Part shown: positions 44,901 through 57,681 of the stretch, in pieces
How the letters are laid out: each line of letters starts with the position of its first letter
Position numbering within the stretch: position 1 is the stretch's first letter
NCBI GenBank assembly: GCA_032622095.1
Contig: CP136069.1
Location: 200,229,239-200,293,238 of the forward strand
Length of the DNA stretch: 64,000 bases
Direction of reading: 5' to 3'
From: Siphonodentalium dalli
Taxonomy: Eukaryota > Mollusca > Scaphopoda > Gadilida > Siphonodentaliidae
Position numbers and translations under genes: made by a program
The notes under the pieces: generated by a model
What the model saw: the letters and a program-made list of their open reading frames with translations, nothing else
Told to the model about the DNA's origin: nothing
Database searches by the model: none

Positions 44901-47900
44901 ACCCAATAATTCGAGAATTCTAAACCCGATTCCTAAGGAAATTACGTGTACAATAATATTATAAGTGTGAGAAAGTTGTGCAAACCGCTCAGTTGCTGCA
45001 TACTTGCGTTTGTGTGGCAGTAGTGCTCAGTTCAGGAGTAACCCACAGTCTGTAAGCCCGTATACTCGAGGATTTCCTTATTTCTGTTGCGCCTTTCTAG
45101 TGATTGTCATCGCTATTGACATAAAAAATACCGAGCAGTTGTGTACAAAATCTGACAATGAAATGGTTAAATGTTGATAAATTAATAAGTCTACAATCCC
45201 AAGTTTTGAACACATAAAGCAGTATGTAGATAGGTATAAATCACCTATATTGTTTTCTACTAACTCTTCTCTTTCGCTGTGGTGCGTCGCAACATATTAA
45301 CGACTGCAGTCAATGGGGAAATTGCTAAATTAGGTGATATGTAGACAAAATGCAGCACATGCATATCAGGTTGCCAGAAAACAAAGGTTATTTCCCCCCT
45401 TATCATTACACATTACTATACAGGTATTGTGCATATATATCTTGGTTACGGGATCCCGAAGTAGCCCAATCAGTAATTTACATAGCACATGTATCACGGT
45501 GGTGACGATGGTTCTAAACCCGATACCGATGGATTTGTGACCCAAGCAAAAACGTCTGGTTGTTCTGACAATGCGATGTTGGTGTCAGATCATGCACACA
45601 TGTCCACGGAAGAAAATATCCAAAAACCCGCTTTGGGCAATCTTTGTCACCCAAGATGGCGTCCAACATGGTTAGGTATATTACATCATTTCTCTAAATA
45701 TGTCATAAGATGTTGTGGCATAGCAGTTATGCGGTTGTGCCAGTTTGCCTTGTGTGAAATTAGTGTACGGGCGAGACTAGCTTGACACGGACAGAAACAA
45801 ATACAATCACGGCCATGAAATGGCTGTCAAAATGGCCACAACTCCAAGACATGCCACGACGAAATCAACATAATGGATAACTACATAGGAGATAAAATAT
45901 TGGTAAATATAACAGTCTAGCTGTTGTTAAATATCTTGAAAGATACACATATAATTAAAACAGATCCATCTGAATGATTTATCGGTCACGCGAGTCAGAC
46001 CCAATGATTTACGACTTTAAAGATATGTTTTTTTGGCTAACTAACATCTAACTGTCGGGTCAAAATATAATCATTTTAGGCATTCATTTTCGGAATGTTC
46101 TACAATCTCCGTGATAATAAACCATATCATATTTCCTAATCCCTATTAATCTGGAAAAAAATACACTCATCTCTTCAAAGGCACGGATAGCATTCGCGAT
46201 GAGTATTGCTGTTTAAAAACCCGTTAGAACTACCACAAACATAAAGAATATAATATTGAAAACGTTACAGAACATGGCTTTTTACATAAGAGCATATGTT
46301 TACATAAGAGCATATTAACTTGACAATAACATACTATTTACGCTATAGTTATGACTGGTATAAGAGCATAATATGTCAATATTTGAATATTCTTTCTGTG
46401 TATGGCAGCTTTAATGGGTGTGACTATTTTCTTAGCAATACCAGCCGCTAACGCTTACCATATCATTAAAACAAATGGCCAAAGTAAGTCAGAAATTGTG
46501 AAACAAATTGGCCAAAATACCCACCGCGAAGGCCACCCGTGCCTTTCAATAGATTAGCGCCACATCTCACCAGATCAAATCTCACAGCTCACGTAAGACT
46601 AAAGTTCAGTCTGCTACCAAACCGGTTTATTATGAGAAATTGTTTTTCATTTCGACTAATATTTGAGACATGGAAAAAAGGAAGTTTACCCAGTGATATA
46701 CGCATATCTCTCATATTGTTCAATAGCAATGCAATTTGAAATCTTTTGATGTAGATATCAAAATAAATTATGATCGTCACATTCGTGAGACTGCTCTGAC
46801 AACATATATTTCTGCTTCTAGAAAAGGTCACATAATCAATACGTCCATATTAAATAACCTTTTTAGCTACACATATATCACACGATTCGATATAAAATGT
46901 ATTTATAAAACTACGTTATTTTTACGTTTCCGGACTCCCAACAGTTCAGGTTTAACCGTTGCATGAGACCCTGCTTTGGATTGATCTTCATTAGAGATAA
47001 TTCGTACATCTCTGATCTAAATTTTCGCTTATACTCAGTCTGCAATGATTATTCCTCGAATAATTCGATCGCTTGTTCACTCGTACATGACTAGCTATTA
47101 AAGTTAGCACAACATATAAATTTGAAGAGGACATTCAATATTCAAATTTGAATAGAGGATTTTCATCAATGCTGATTTTCGAAACGTTTCCCAGATTCTG
47201 CCCGACAAAATGACACACACTAAAAAACCAGCCTATTAACAATTTGTTCTGGGTCCAACGCAACGATGAGGATAACCTGATTTACCATTTGTGTTACTGG
47301 GCACGTATGTTAGTTGCTTTTCCTGTGGCAGTTGGTGTCTGCATGTGGTGGCGAGATTTTGTTTTGAAATTGACCATTTGTGCAGTCTTTCCTCGACATT
47401 AAAACTGACGATATCATGCCATTTGATATTACAGCCTGTTCTCGTGAAAAAGAAAGACGGGCTTATCTATTGTACACTTGCGCGAAAATAGCTCATATTA
47501 ACATTATTTGAAAACTCAAATACGCGCGATTTGGGCCCAAACGATGGTTATTAAGGCTGCTCTATATGGGCCTATTTCAATATAAAATAAGCCTATATTG
47601 TGCTTATTTTCACGAGAACAGGCTGGAAAAAATACGAATACTCACGACTTAACAGATGTATATGCTCTTTATAATATGTGTTCACTGTGGCCCGCGCAAT
47701 CCAACGGAATAACGGGTATGTGTTCACGTTGGTCTTATTTCAGAATAAAATATGTCAAATGTGAACCTATTTGCCCCCGACTAAGAATGTTCTCCATTTT
47801 CCAGGTAGGCCTCTCATGTAGTGATTCCCCAATTAAGAATACCCTCCCTTTACCATGTAGACCACTTATGTAGCGAGGCCGCTTCATAACCATGCTTCTG

Positions 47901-49012
47901 ATAGCAGTACCACCACCGTTATCCTCACAAACATGAATATTCAGATCATGAACATTATAAGAAAGTTGTGCTAATAAGTTTAGCACAGCTTGTATTCTGT
48001 CATTGGAAGCAACGCATTATATGCCCATGAGTATAGAATAACAAGTGGATTACATAAGCCAACGACAAGCTGTCCTACTTTCAATATTTATACATTTTGA
48101 AGCACTAACAGAATGGAATGAGCTGCAATTGGCATCACATATTTTATTTGAGGTTAAGAGCCCCCCTTATGAAATCGGATGCGTTTAACTGCGTCCGCTG
48201 CAACCACAGTGATGTATGTATGGTTTTGTTAGTTTGAAAGTCAAACCCGATAGCCACATGCATTGCCCGCATGTGAAAGCAGCTTAATACGTTGTGTTTA
48301 GCATGGCGCCAAATTGTGCATAACGATGGCAACGTAACCTAGTGATAAAAGCCTGTGTAAGATTCACATCATGACGCGGCTGTCCTGCTAATCACTAGAG
48401 AAACTAAATACGATAAACATTTCTGCAACCAATTGCAGGTCAATCAGTTCAAAGATATTCTGTCCTATTTGACACCAACTATTGTCTTAGTTACTGCTCT
48501 GCTTACAAGGAAAAAGTATGTAATTATCATCATTCGTATCACACAAGCATGGAACATATACTCGAGAATCCATCATTATACGTTACAAAAACACAGGATA
48601 ATCCATCATTTTACGATACAAATACACAAGACAATCCATCATTTTACGTTACAAACGAGTTCAAACGTTCATCATTGAAAACGCTATTTATTATCAACCG
48701 CTTTTGGGCGATGTAAGAATGGATGCTCTTCATACGAGACGGTCACTGTAATTTTTCCAGGATAAAAAAAAAATCACAACGTGATTTCGAGAGTCGATAA
48801 CTGGCCACCAAAACCTCACATTAATGGGCTAATGAGTTCGATGTAATTAAACCTCATATTAATGGGTTAGTGAGTTCATTCTAATTATTTTATTGGAATA
48901 TAAGACGTAGAGATTGTGGTATAAAAGATGTGTAAATGGTGGTTTTATGGCATGTGTATTAGATGTAAACATTGTTTTATGGTGTGTGCAGAATTCGTAA
49001 TTGATTAATGGC
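44901..49012. other. Presumed GRL-4 intron and intergenic DNA
   Basis: 44978-45050 matches the DNA after the GRL-3 deletion. The segment 47640-47790 (tggcccgcgcaat, ttatttca) is a copy of the repeat family also seen at 54219-54500 and 58655-58860. A unit of about 35 bp (aatccatcattttacgttac) recurs three times at 48565-48655. The open frame 48433-48678 contains a possible S7-like exon, treated under findings. Other frames, including 45334-45785, are unrecognised. Confidence 0.45.
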
Positions 49013-49976
49013 CCTTGACGTAATTTAAAATAATTATTAGTCAACAGGAGTAAACAGCACCTATTGCATGACTCTCCAGATAAAGCTATATATCTTTAAG
49101 TTGATAATAAACGTTCTTTATTGTTAATTATTAATGCCTTTTAAATCATTTGAGATCAACAGCACCTATCCCGTGACATTCCCCGAGTCATTTTTCCCAT
49201 ATGCACCACCTATCGTTTTGACTGATAATACACGCTCTGAATTGATCATATAAGTTAGTAACCCCTTTAAGTCACATCATGTCAAAGGCGCATTTCCCAT
49301 GACATTCCCGTGGTCAGATGACCCTTATGTACTCAACGCAATTACTGGTGGTCCTTAAAGTCTTTAAAAATAATTACTAGGCATATATGGTAAACAGAAC
49401 ATATTGCACGTTTCTCCGGATAAAGTTACATATACCTTGTTGATCATAAAGTTGACAATAAATGCTCGTTATTGCTAATTATTATTGCCTCTTTAAATCA
49501 GGGAAGTCAAGATAGCCTACCCCTGACATTACCTGCGTTAGTTTAATTTGTGCACAAATGTTCCCACACAAGCTCTCGACTGATAATACACGCTCTTTAT
49601 TGATAGTATAGATTTTAAGTTAGTTGATGCTAAGGCGCTCATCCCATTACACTCCCCTGGTCAGGTTACCATTGTAATACAATTTTTCTACATATAATCC
49701 ATGCTGGTATGGAACGCTCTTTGGACTCACATTTGCTGAGGTCAAAGGCATATATCTCACGACAATTTATCCGCGTTTCGATTTTTGCCAACAAGATTGA
49801 AACCAGTTTGGGGAAATTTTGAATTATTTAGTTAAATTAATTATTAGTGTCATTTTAAAACATTGTATGTCAACGGGACCTATCTAATAAGATTCCCCGG
49901 GTCACATTATCACATGCACACATTTACAGCCCCGATGGTTCATCCATTTGTTCGCATCTAGCCAAAATATATATAA
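49013..49976. repeat. Diverged tandem repeat block
   Basis: Copies spaced at irregular intervals of up to about 350 bp repeat the sequence gataataaacgttctttatt, ttattaatgccttttaaatc, cacctatcccgtgacattcc. Related DNA resumes at 51790-52070 on the far side of Helitron-like copy 5 (cacattttcagctccgatgg versus cacatttacagccccgatgg, and tggtggttttatggcat shared with 48940). Confidence 0.6.
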
Positions 49977-50958
49977 CTAGTAGGTTAGCCGGCCACTGGC
50001 GTGGTTCGTCTCATGGCTTTGTCCGAAAAAGCAATTGCAACAGCTTCCGAGACACGTATGCTGCACCTAGGTGTAAAATTTCGTCGAAATCCGCCAGTTT
50101 TACCCGATTTGACCTTGAATTGATCAGTAGGCTTCAATATTCGACAGGGCAATTGACTGCCGTGGGCCACGGACTGCCGTAACAGTTGATAACATGTTCA
50201 CATTCGGCGGATCGGGCACTGTGGTCAGTCAAAAAACATAACGCGCACGCTATAACTCCGGCATCACTAACGTACGCGGCATCGGAAGGGCCAGGTTAAC
50301 TTCCTCCTGGATCCACGTGGCGTGACCTACCAACATGACATATTTAAATTAATCCCGCCATGCACCCCATCACCAACGCGACGTAATTTTGGTACCATGT
50401 GTTGCGTTCTAAAAATACGTCGATTGCAGTGGATTCGTAGAGATGACGAAATATGAGTGCGACAGAGAATATTGTTTGATCGAAAGCATTTGAATTAATA
50501 CGTCACAAGACTCGCCTTGATGCTGACTAATAGATATTTGTCCCTGCTAGGTGTTGGGAATAAAAACTGACCCGATGAAAATGTCCCCCGTTCCTAGAAA
50601 GCACTAAGTACGTAAGAATCACACAGAAGCGAGTCCAGATAACGTAAACAAAACCGTATGCGAAAGCCGAAGGGAATAAAGAGCGTTTACCGATTAACGA
50701 ACCCAAATATGGAAGATCTTTACGAACGACACTGCGGATTCGAACGCTCTTTAACTATCAACGCGATTAACCCCCGCAGTGCCGTTTTTGTGACTGAGAG
50801 TGGAGAACGGGTGCTCTGGGCTTCTCCAAAATGCCGCGACGACCATTCTCGTAGGTTTTTACCCTTAGATGGGAAGTTTGGTCTCGATCGGTGCAGCCGT
50901 TTCGATTCTATAAAGGACAAACACACACATCTACGGAAGTCTCAAATTATATAGTAGA
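49977..50958 (-). mobile_element. Non-autonomous Helitron-like element 5
   Basis: On the minus strand the 5' end is TCTACTATATAATTTGAGAC (ending at 50958, preceded by A) and the 3' end is CTAG at 49977-49980, followed by T. About 980 bp. It shares ccgccagttttacccgattt and gaccttgaattgatca with the other copies, but most of the interior is different. An open frame at 50658-50954 is unrecognised. Confidence 0.65.
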
Positions 50959-52713
50959 TAATTATTAGTACCTTGTTAGACACATGTGGTGAACGGGACT
51001 TACCTTACTCCTATCTAAACTCGCGCTGTACCATGTTTCGCTCAGTTTTGAATTCGCGCACTTTAAATTCGCCCACCTATCTGCGCGAATTCAAAACTGA
51101 CAAATATATTTTCGTAAAAGTCCTGGCTTATGATGACAGTTTCAGTTCTTAATATTTTCTGAATATACACGATCACAGTGGATTTGCATCCTCCAGAACA
51201 TGACTGCATCATCATTTTGTTGCGATGATGGATGTTGATATGCTCCAAATAATTATGATATTGAAAATGTTATGATCTGCATGGTCATCAATGCATTGAA
51301 CTCGAAAACAGAAAAAAACACAACCAAGAAGGCAACTGACTTCAGAAAGAAAACAACGTTTGGCTGCGGGTTGTTATGACATAACTAACTCAGACTGTGT
51401 GGTCACGATGTCACTCCAGAATGGTGAATATGGGGACGGGCTTTCCTTTAAACTAGAATATGTGTAATTCTTACAATCATTTCAACACCGTCAACATTAC
51501 CACGATTTGTAGCCTACTTCGCTTGGGATTGAGTAATGGTTTTGAATTTTTGATATTTGTTGACCGAATGTAAATATAGGCCAACACGTATAGGCGTAAT
51601 TGACTATTCAGTGTCCAACTTTTCGTAATGTGAGGAACTGATTAACATAACCCTCAATCTTGTTCCCCCTGTGGTTATTTAGTTTAAACTCAGAAGTCGT
51701 ACTATTTTTCGCTCAGTTTAAAATTCGCGCACATACCGTTGGGCGAAAAAATAATACTGCGCGAATTTAAATACTAGTATGGTATCTAATTACACCCAAA
51801 TGTCAAATTACCCCTATATGCACATTTTCAGCTCCGATGGTACAGCCGATTGGTCGCCTATAAGCTTTTCGATAGTGTGTGTTTGTATAAGACGTAAAGA
51901 TTGTGGTTTTAATGGTGTGTATATAAGACATGCATATGGTGGTTTTATGGCATATAATTCGTACATATAGTAGTTTTATGGTGTATATACATGTAGAAGG
52001 TACATACAGTAGTTTTGTGTATCTAGGACGTATATTTGTTTTTTGGTGACGTATATGATTGATTGAGGTTTAACGTCGTTTAACCGCTAGACCATATAAC
52101 CAAAAACATAATCAAGAAAGATCGTAGCGAAGCAACCGTGTAGATAAATCAGACAGTGGATTAGATGCACACATGAGCTATATACAAATAAAAGCATCCA
52201 AGTCAGTAATTTGCATTCAAGACTAGTGTGCAATCTTACCATAAAATGTATAAAAGTAGTAAATAATACATAATAAATAACAAATGAATAACACGAAATT
52301 GCCAAGGCTGCACATCGAAATATGTACAGTAGTTTCTGACATCAGATTTTGCATTGATAAAAGCGGAAATAAATAAAATAATTGGCATTGAGGCAAATTG
52401 AAAAGCTGAAGGAGAAAAGGCAAATAAATATTTCTGCAAATAAAAGAAGCTATACTGAACAACGTATCCAAAATTCAATAAAACAAAATCTACTGCACAG
52501 AAATATTTAACTTTCCAAATATCCTTAAGGAAAAAACATCATTTACAAAATCTTATATGAAACCAAAATTAGAATGAATCCAGAATTAAATTAACAAACT
52601 TTTTGAGATGAAGATAACCCATTTCTTAATTTCTCAATTCAATTCAATGAATTTATTTTGCTCATCGTCATGTAGATATACAGAGAACAACTATCAGGTG
52701 TGTATAAATAAAT
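50959..52713. other. Repeat-derived DNA; no gene recognised
   Basis: Two related blocks with tttcgctcagttttgaattc / ttttcgctcagtttaaaatt and gcgcgaattcaaaactga lie at 51020-51100 and 51695-51775, each internally inverted. 52080-52500 is A-rich on the plus strand, and the minus-strand open frames in it (52087-52478) are likely low-complexity artefacts. It may be the flank or 5' part of the LINE remnant that follows. Confidence 0.45.
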
Positions 52714-54012
52714 ATGATAAGCTATGTAGGCAATTATGTGAGGATAATATCTATGCTAAATGTTGATACTAAAATTGGACCAGCAGCTAAAGCAAATCGT
52801 ATAAAACATTTACCAAAGTTTATTTCAGACACCCAATTAGGTTTTCGTTCTGGTCGGTACATAGGTGAATCAACAAGAATTATACTTGACATACTGGAGT
52901 GTGAAGAACAACACATCCCCGGTATCGTGATAGTACTTTGTTTTGAAAAAGCCTTCGATTGGTTTGGGTGGATGATTTTTTAAAATATGTAAGACATTCT
53001 TCAAATTCGGTCCCGACATAGTACAGTGGACAAACACATTCTACGCACACATTTTCATTTATATTTAAAATGATGGTAATATACATTTGTGTTTGCTGTG
53101 GAGTGTCGTAAGTGGGGGGGGGGGGGCTTCTCCTATATATTTTAATTGCTGTATAGATCCACAGTGCAAGTCTTAAGTATGACCCAAAAATTAATGGAAT
53201 TCAATTTAATGACTCGGAATTAGTTTTATCACAATATGCACATGATGTGACCATCTTCGTCCCGGATGACAATCACCCAGTGAATGAGGTACTTAATGTC
53301 ATAAACATATTAGCTAAACTATCAGACCAGAAAGTTTACTTTGCCAAAAAACGAACTATCTAGATTTGGTCCAAAATGGGTTGTGGTGAAGAGAAAAACA
53401 CAGACGAACCAATTTCGTGAAACCATAATCATTCAGTTAGCGTCGTATGTATAGTTTGACCTCTTCGATACAAACTATGTGCAACACAATTACAACAATA
53501 AACTAAGCACAATTGAGTATCTACTCAACGGTTGTCTTTCTGACAATTAAGCCTAATTGGTAAAAACACTAGCAATCCCTACATTGCTTAACAGTCTCAC
53601 AATCCACATCAAGGAATTTTATCGATAAAATACAGAATGCATAACTTACTATGGTCTGGACAAATTGACAAAATTAAGACAACATTGTCATTAATAAAAT
53701 TGATCAAAGAGGCTTGGTATTCTGATAAAGCCAATATAATATCCTGGGTGAAAATGACTCTAGTTCATTTAATAGTAACAGGTTGGAAACAAATTATTCA
53801 AGACCAATTGGAACCATTTGGAGGAAAGCAAATTAGGAATTTTGAACAAAGAAGGCTTGAATTTTATTTGCCATAATGCTAACCACTGTGTAAGACTGTT
53901 TTTAATACATAGTCTCGTTAGTATAAAGATATCACCACAACACCTGAAAAAAAATATGACAACCTATATGTTAAAATATAATATTACTATAACTCGCAGA
54001 CTATTTATGTAA
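52714..54012 (+). pseudogene. Decayed LINE of the L1/Tx1 type
   Basis: Landmarks in order: AKANRIKHLPKFISDTQLGF, then RSGRYIGESTRIILDILECE (RT block 2), VLCFEKAFDWFGW (motif A, usually IDFEKAFDS), FKFGPDIVQW, then after frame breaks and a G run (53107-53127) KINGIQFNDSELVLSQYAHD (motif C, with YAHD in place of FADD), and LLWSGQIDKIKTTL near 53645. Motif B is not readable. The order and wording match the L1/Tx1 branch known from many marine animals. Many stops and the catalytic change show it is dead. Confidence 0.78.
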
Positions 54013-55721
54013 AACAGTAGATAAAACATGGGATATTTTCTGTCAATAATTTAATGAAAAAATCAATCTGGCTTTCTAGACTTTGATACATTTTGTAAGA
54101 ATTTTGAAATAAGTACCCCTTTCACCACCTAACATGCAGTAATAATTTCATTTCCGTCACAATAGAAAGCATGTTTGGTGATAATAGCAAACTAACGCCG
54201 CAACATATCCTCGTGCAATTACGCACACAATAGACCTATAATGCGAAATAGGTACACAATGGGGCAATTTGATTATGAAATAAGCATATTCTTTATGTCG
54301 TTTAATTGCGCGGGCTACATTAAAAACACATGTTAAAGAGCGTACACCTGAAAAGTCGTAAATTGGTTTATATGTATCATTGTCCCCACATAATCTGCTT
54401 AGAATCGGATCATTATAAGTCGATAATGTGACTAAAACGATCTCAATTCCGCCACATTAACGACTGAAAATGAGGCGATTCTAAGCAGATTATCTACCTA
54501 AATAAATTGTATTATAAGCAGATGATGTACGGTTTTCGGGACAACACGCTGAACTTATATAAAATCTGATATTATTGAAACGTTAAAGACCTCTGACAAA
54601 ACAGGTAAGGTATTCTATCTTCTTTTTCTGGAAAAGTTAATACAAACCCCAAGTAAAGTACAATCAAAAATGACCAGAACTTATTGGTATGTCAGTCAGT
54701 GACACAGACTGGTTAACATTTACACACAAGTATACATAATAGCTGATGACACAGTACACAGTTCACAATATTCCAAGATATACTCTACACAAATTCAAGG
54801 GTATTCAAATGTAAACTATCAGCCACGGCGTTATGTACATTCTCTAACCACATGAAGGAAACTGTGCTGCAATTAGTTTTTGAATGATCCATAATAAAAT
54901 CAATTCGGCTATAATTTCAAGAAACAAATTAGATCAAATGAAGAGTCAGATTTAACACTAGAGATTACCCCAAAGTCTATACTGCTAGGGTTACACTCAA
55001 TAAATCAAATCCAAAATAGGCTTGACATATGTGGCCTTTTATACAAAATGTATATATATTCTTGTAGAACAAGGAACAATAATAAGCACACTCTCTCCTA
55101 TGGCTAATTGATTACGCCACAGCCTATAACACATGGAAATAGTGGCAATAAAGTACTTCTCTACACAAAAAGTAAATCATATAAAGACTCTTCGGGATGA
55201 ACTCAAACCTTGATGAATTTTGAGACTCACACATGCTCTAAGGTTTAATGTGGTGATAATCTGTATGTACACATGGTGGTTCAATGAGCCTCAATATAAA
55301 GTGTCCCTATTTCAGAAATCACCCATATACATATGTATACTGAAAAACATTTGAAGAAATATTGGAATTCTTATGTTTTATCACATTGTATACGACAAAT
55401 GTTATATTATGATTAATCAACACATGTGTACAAGTATATCAGAATCTCACCAATACAAATTATTGTAAAAAGAGTTACTTAGTTTTAAAGTAGTAAATTC
55501 TGCATGTAAAAAGCTTGTGTTCACTTTGCCAGCAACGTTAGCATGTATACTGTGAGCACAGTATAGTCTCAACGGTTTGTGTTTTTCTGTCACTCAGTTG
55601 TTGTCTGTACTTGTTATTTTATTCGTGCTAAAATTATCTATTTATTATATTGACTGTCCAATTCTCGAACTGTCATCGTACGTAAAGCCATCTATTTTAC
55701 GACTCGTGTTCACTCCAAGTT
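54013..55721. other. Intergenic; one inverted repeat partner, no gene
   Basis: 54219-54500 is an inverted relative of 58655-58860 (shared acctataatgcgaaataggta, tgattatgaaataagca, cacctgaaaagtcgt, aatgaggcgattct). The remainder shows no recognisable coding sequence. Confidence 0.55.
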
Positions 55722-55862
55722 AACTTATCACAGCAGTAGTTCAGCGTGGTGATACAAATCACTATGGTAACTTAGCACAGCAGTAGTTCAGCGTGGTGCT
55801 ACACATAACTATGGTAACTTATCACAGCAGTAGGTCAGCGTGGTGCTACAAACCACTATCGT
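55722..55862. repeat. Three tandem copies of a 47-bp unit
   Basis: cagcagtagttcagcgtggt occurs at 55731, 55778 and 55825, each followed by ctatggtaacttatcaca-like DNA. The sequence is unrelated to the 47-bp array at 40540. Confidence 0.88.
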
Positions 55863-55892
55863 AATTGTTAGGGCTGAATATTACGAATCCAC

Positions 55893-56236
55893 TTAACCCT
55901 TTACCCAACAGAACGACCCTGTGCCAATGAGAGAATATATATATAAGAGAATGCATTGGCTTAACACATATTAAAAATGATAAAATTGTCAAAGAATGTA
56001 GAAAAATATTATAAAAAATGTAAAAAAATGTAAGAACAAATTATATATATATTTTTTTAGGCGTTTTAAGAGAATGCATTGGCACAGGGCATAACTGTAA
56101 CCATCACAATGTGGTCAATGAACCGGTTCCAATTATATCCATATTTGTATAGTGTTATTGAGACAAACCGAAGATATTTTAGGCTGTTGAAGCTTTATTT
56201 GGGCGTTTATGGTTGCTTTGTTTGGTAAAGGGTTAA
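55893..56236. mobile_element. piggyBac-like MITE, copy 4, hairpins collapsed
   Basis: TTAA at 55893-55896 and 56233-56236. The left end is CCCTTTACCCAACAG and the right end is ggtaaaggg with a small change. Both 68-bp hairpins have lost their centres: the first reads gccaatgagagaatatatat and the second is reduced to aagagaatgcattggc. That looks like replication slippage at hairpins. Confidence 0.82.
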
Positions 56237-56697
56237 AACACCAATTTCCGCCAGAGGTCAGAATCTCGCATCGAACGCCACAACCAGAAGAACTCTAAAT
56301 ACAATAGCAATAGCATTGATGACAAAGCCACCCGGGTTGCTGAAAGCTATTATCGATCTACCTAATGGGTTGAAAACTTCCAATAGACCAGTGCGAGAAC
56401 CGCTAATTTACCTGTGACAAACATGAGAGCGGTGTTGTTAAGTGACAAGGCACGTCAAACAGTAGAGGCGTATCATTACGATCTCTTCGGACATACTTTA
56501 CAGTGAGCCACACTATTCGTGAGAAGCAACATTAAGTTCGTGCATTTTCGTTTATAAAGTTCAACAGTTTCATTTGACAGGAACAGCATTTTTTTGTTGG
56601 ATAATTTAAGTATATGGTCTATTGTCGGTGGGTGTGCTAGTCATACGTGTCCCGTAATGTTACCATAAAGAGGATTCTCCGTCTGGCTGTTAAAGAT
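56237..56697 (+). other. Upstream region of GRL-5
   Basis: No TATA-like block like the one before GRL-3/4 is seen. An open frame upstream of the ATG begins only with GTG (56647) and is not used. Confidence 0.4.
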
Positions 56698-57681
56698 ATG
56701 ACTGACTTAAAGGAAGCAGTACATGGTGATGAAGACAAATCAACAAAGTTGGTTGATCGTTTTGATGAATTCAATGTACTCGTGAGTGGAGCTAAAGCCG
56801 TATGTTGTCTGCTATGTTACCCGGAGAGAAAACATCTTATGTCTCTGCTGAAATATACTGTTTGTTTAATTGTATGGATTGTATTTTGGTGTGATTCGGC
56901 GCTGTGGCTAAGGGACGATATAAAATATTATCTAGCATTTAATCAGGAGTTGGCCGATCTCATTTTGACAATCAACAAAACTCTATATATATGTATGCAT
57001 ACGGGTTTCTATACTTTGGGGGTAATTGGTAGCGCTGGCAGAGCTGAACAATTTCTACAAGCAGCATCAATATATCGTTCTGATTTCTTGCCCACTAGGA
57101 TTCACAACAGCAGGAAGAAATTGTCGACAGCCCTTATGATTTTGGTGCCTGCAATTTATACGGCGTTACTGTATGGAGCAGAGATCGTGTGGACGGCACT
57201 ATTGGACGATGCACCCAGTCATAATCTAACAATGCAATTATTCGTGGAATCATCTGCGCTTGAGAAAAGTGTCTTCGTTGCACATATGGTTGTCAACATT
57301 GTTGGAATCGTCCAGCTCAGCACAATGTTCTTGTTGTTTTGTGGTGTGCTTCGTATTTTGAAACAGGAATTCAAAGGCGTAAATATGGAAATTGAAAAGG
57401 CAAGGCACCACCCTGGAGTCTCAAAGTTGAGCAGCGTTTTAACATCCCAAAGATTGAGGTTCGAATCCTTGACGGAGATTGTAAATAAGTTCAACCAGAT
57501 GATGTCACATTTCGTGGCGGCTGCTTTCGTTGTTAGTCTGGTGACCGTCTGCTTGGTTTCGTACACTTTGGTAAACAAAGGTCCGCAGTCTAAATCATTC
57601 AAGTCATCATTTATAATGGCCATCGGCACAGTACTCTACTTGGCTGGACACACGTATCATGCAGTGGCGCTAAACTCACAG
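56698..57681 (+). CDS. GRL-5 exon 1: gustatory-receptor-like protein, helices S1-S6
   Basis: 328 residues from ATG 56698 (MTDLKEAVHGDEDKSTKLVD), chosen because it aligns with the start of GRL-4; the frame continues upstream only to a GTG. It ends ...TYHAVALNSQ at donor cag|gtaaat, phase 0, the same position as in its paralogues. Helices lie at about residues 50-70, 86-110, 143-165, 191-216, 268-292 and 301-317. Conserved blocks are GAKAVCCLLCYPERKHL before S1, GSAGRAEQFLQAASIY, LRILKQEFKGV and SQRLRFESLTEIVNKF. It is the more diverged member of the GRL-3/4/5 subgroup. No S7 exon was identified in the 3.9 kb that follow. A membrane chemosensory role is inferred from the family. Confidence 0.85.

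Noticed and set aside
45334-45785. Two overlapping plus-strand frames after the 80-bp array
   Set aside because: No receptor-like S7 or loop pattern and no clear splice sites in phase 0.
46409-46483. Possible 75-nt exon (LMGVTIFLAIPAANAYHIIK) between gtatggcag and a|gtaagt
   Set aside because: The only open reading is phase 1, unlike the phase-0 receptor introns, and it lacks TYhhhhhQ. A faint likeness to a cytochrome oxidase small subunit is too weak to claim.
56647-56697. Upstream start of GRL-5 giving MSRNVTIKR...
   Set aside because: The first codon is GTG; ATG 56698 aligns with the starts of GRL-3 and GRL-4.
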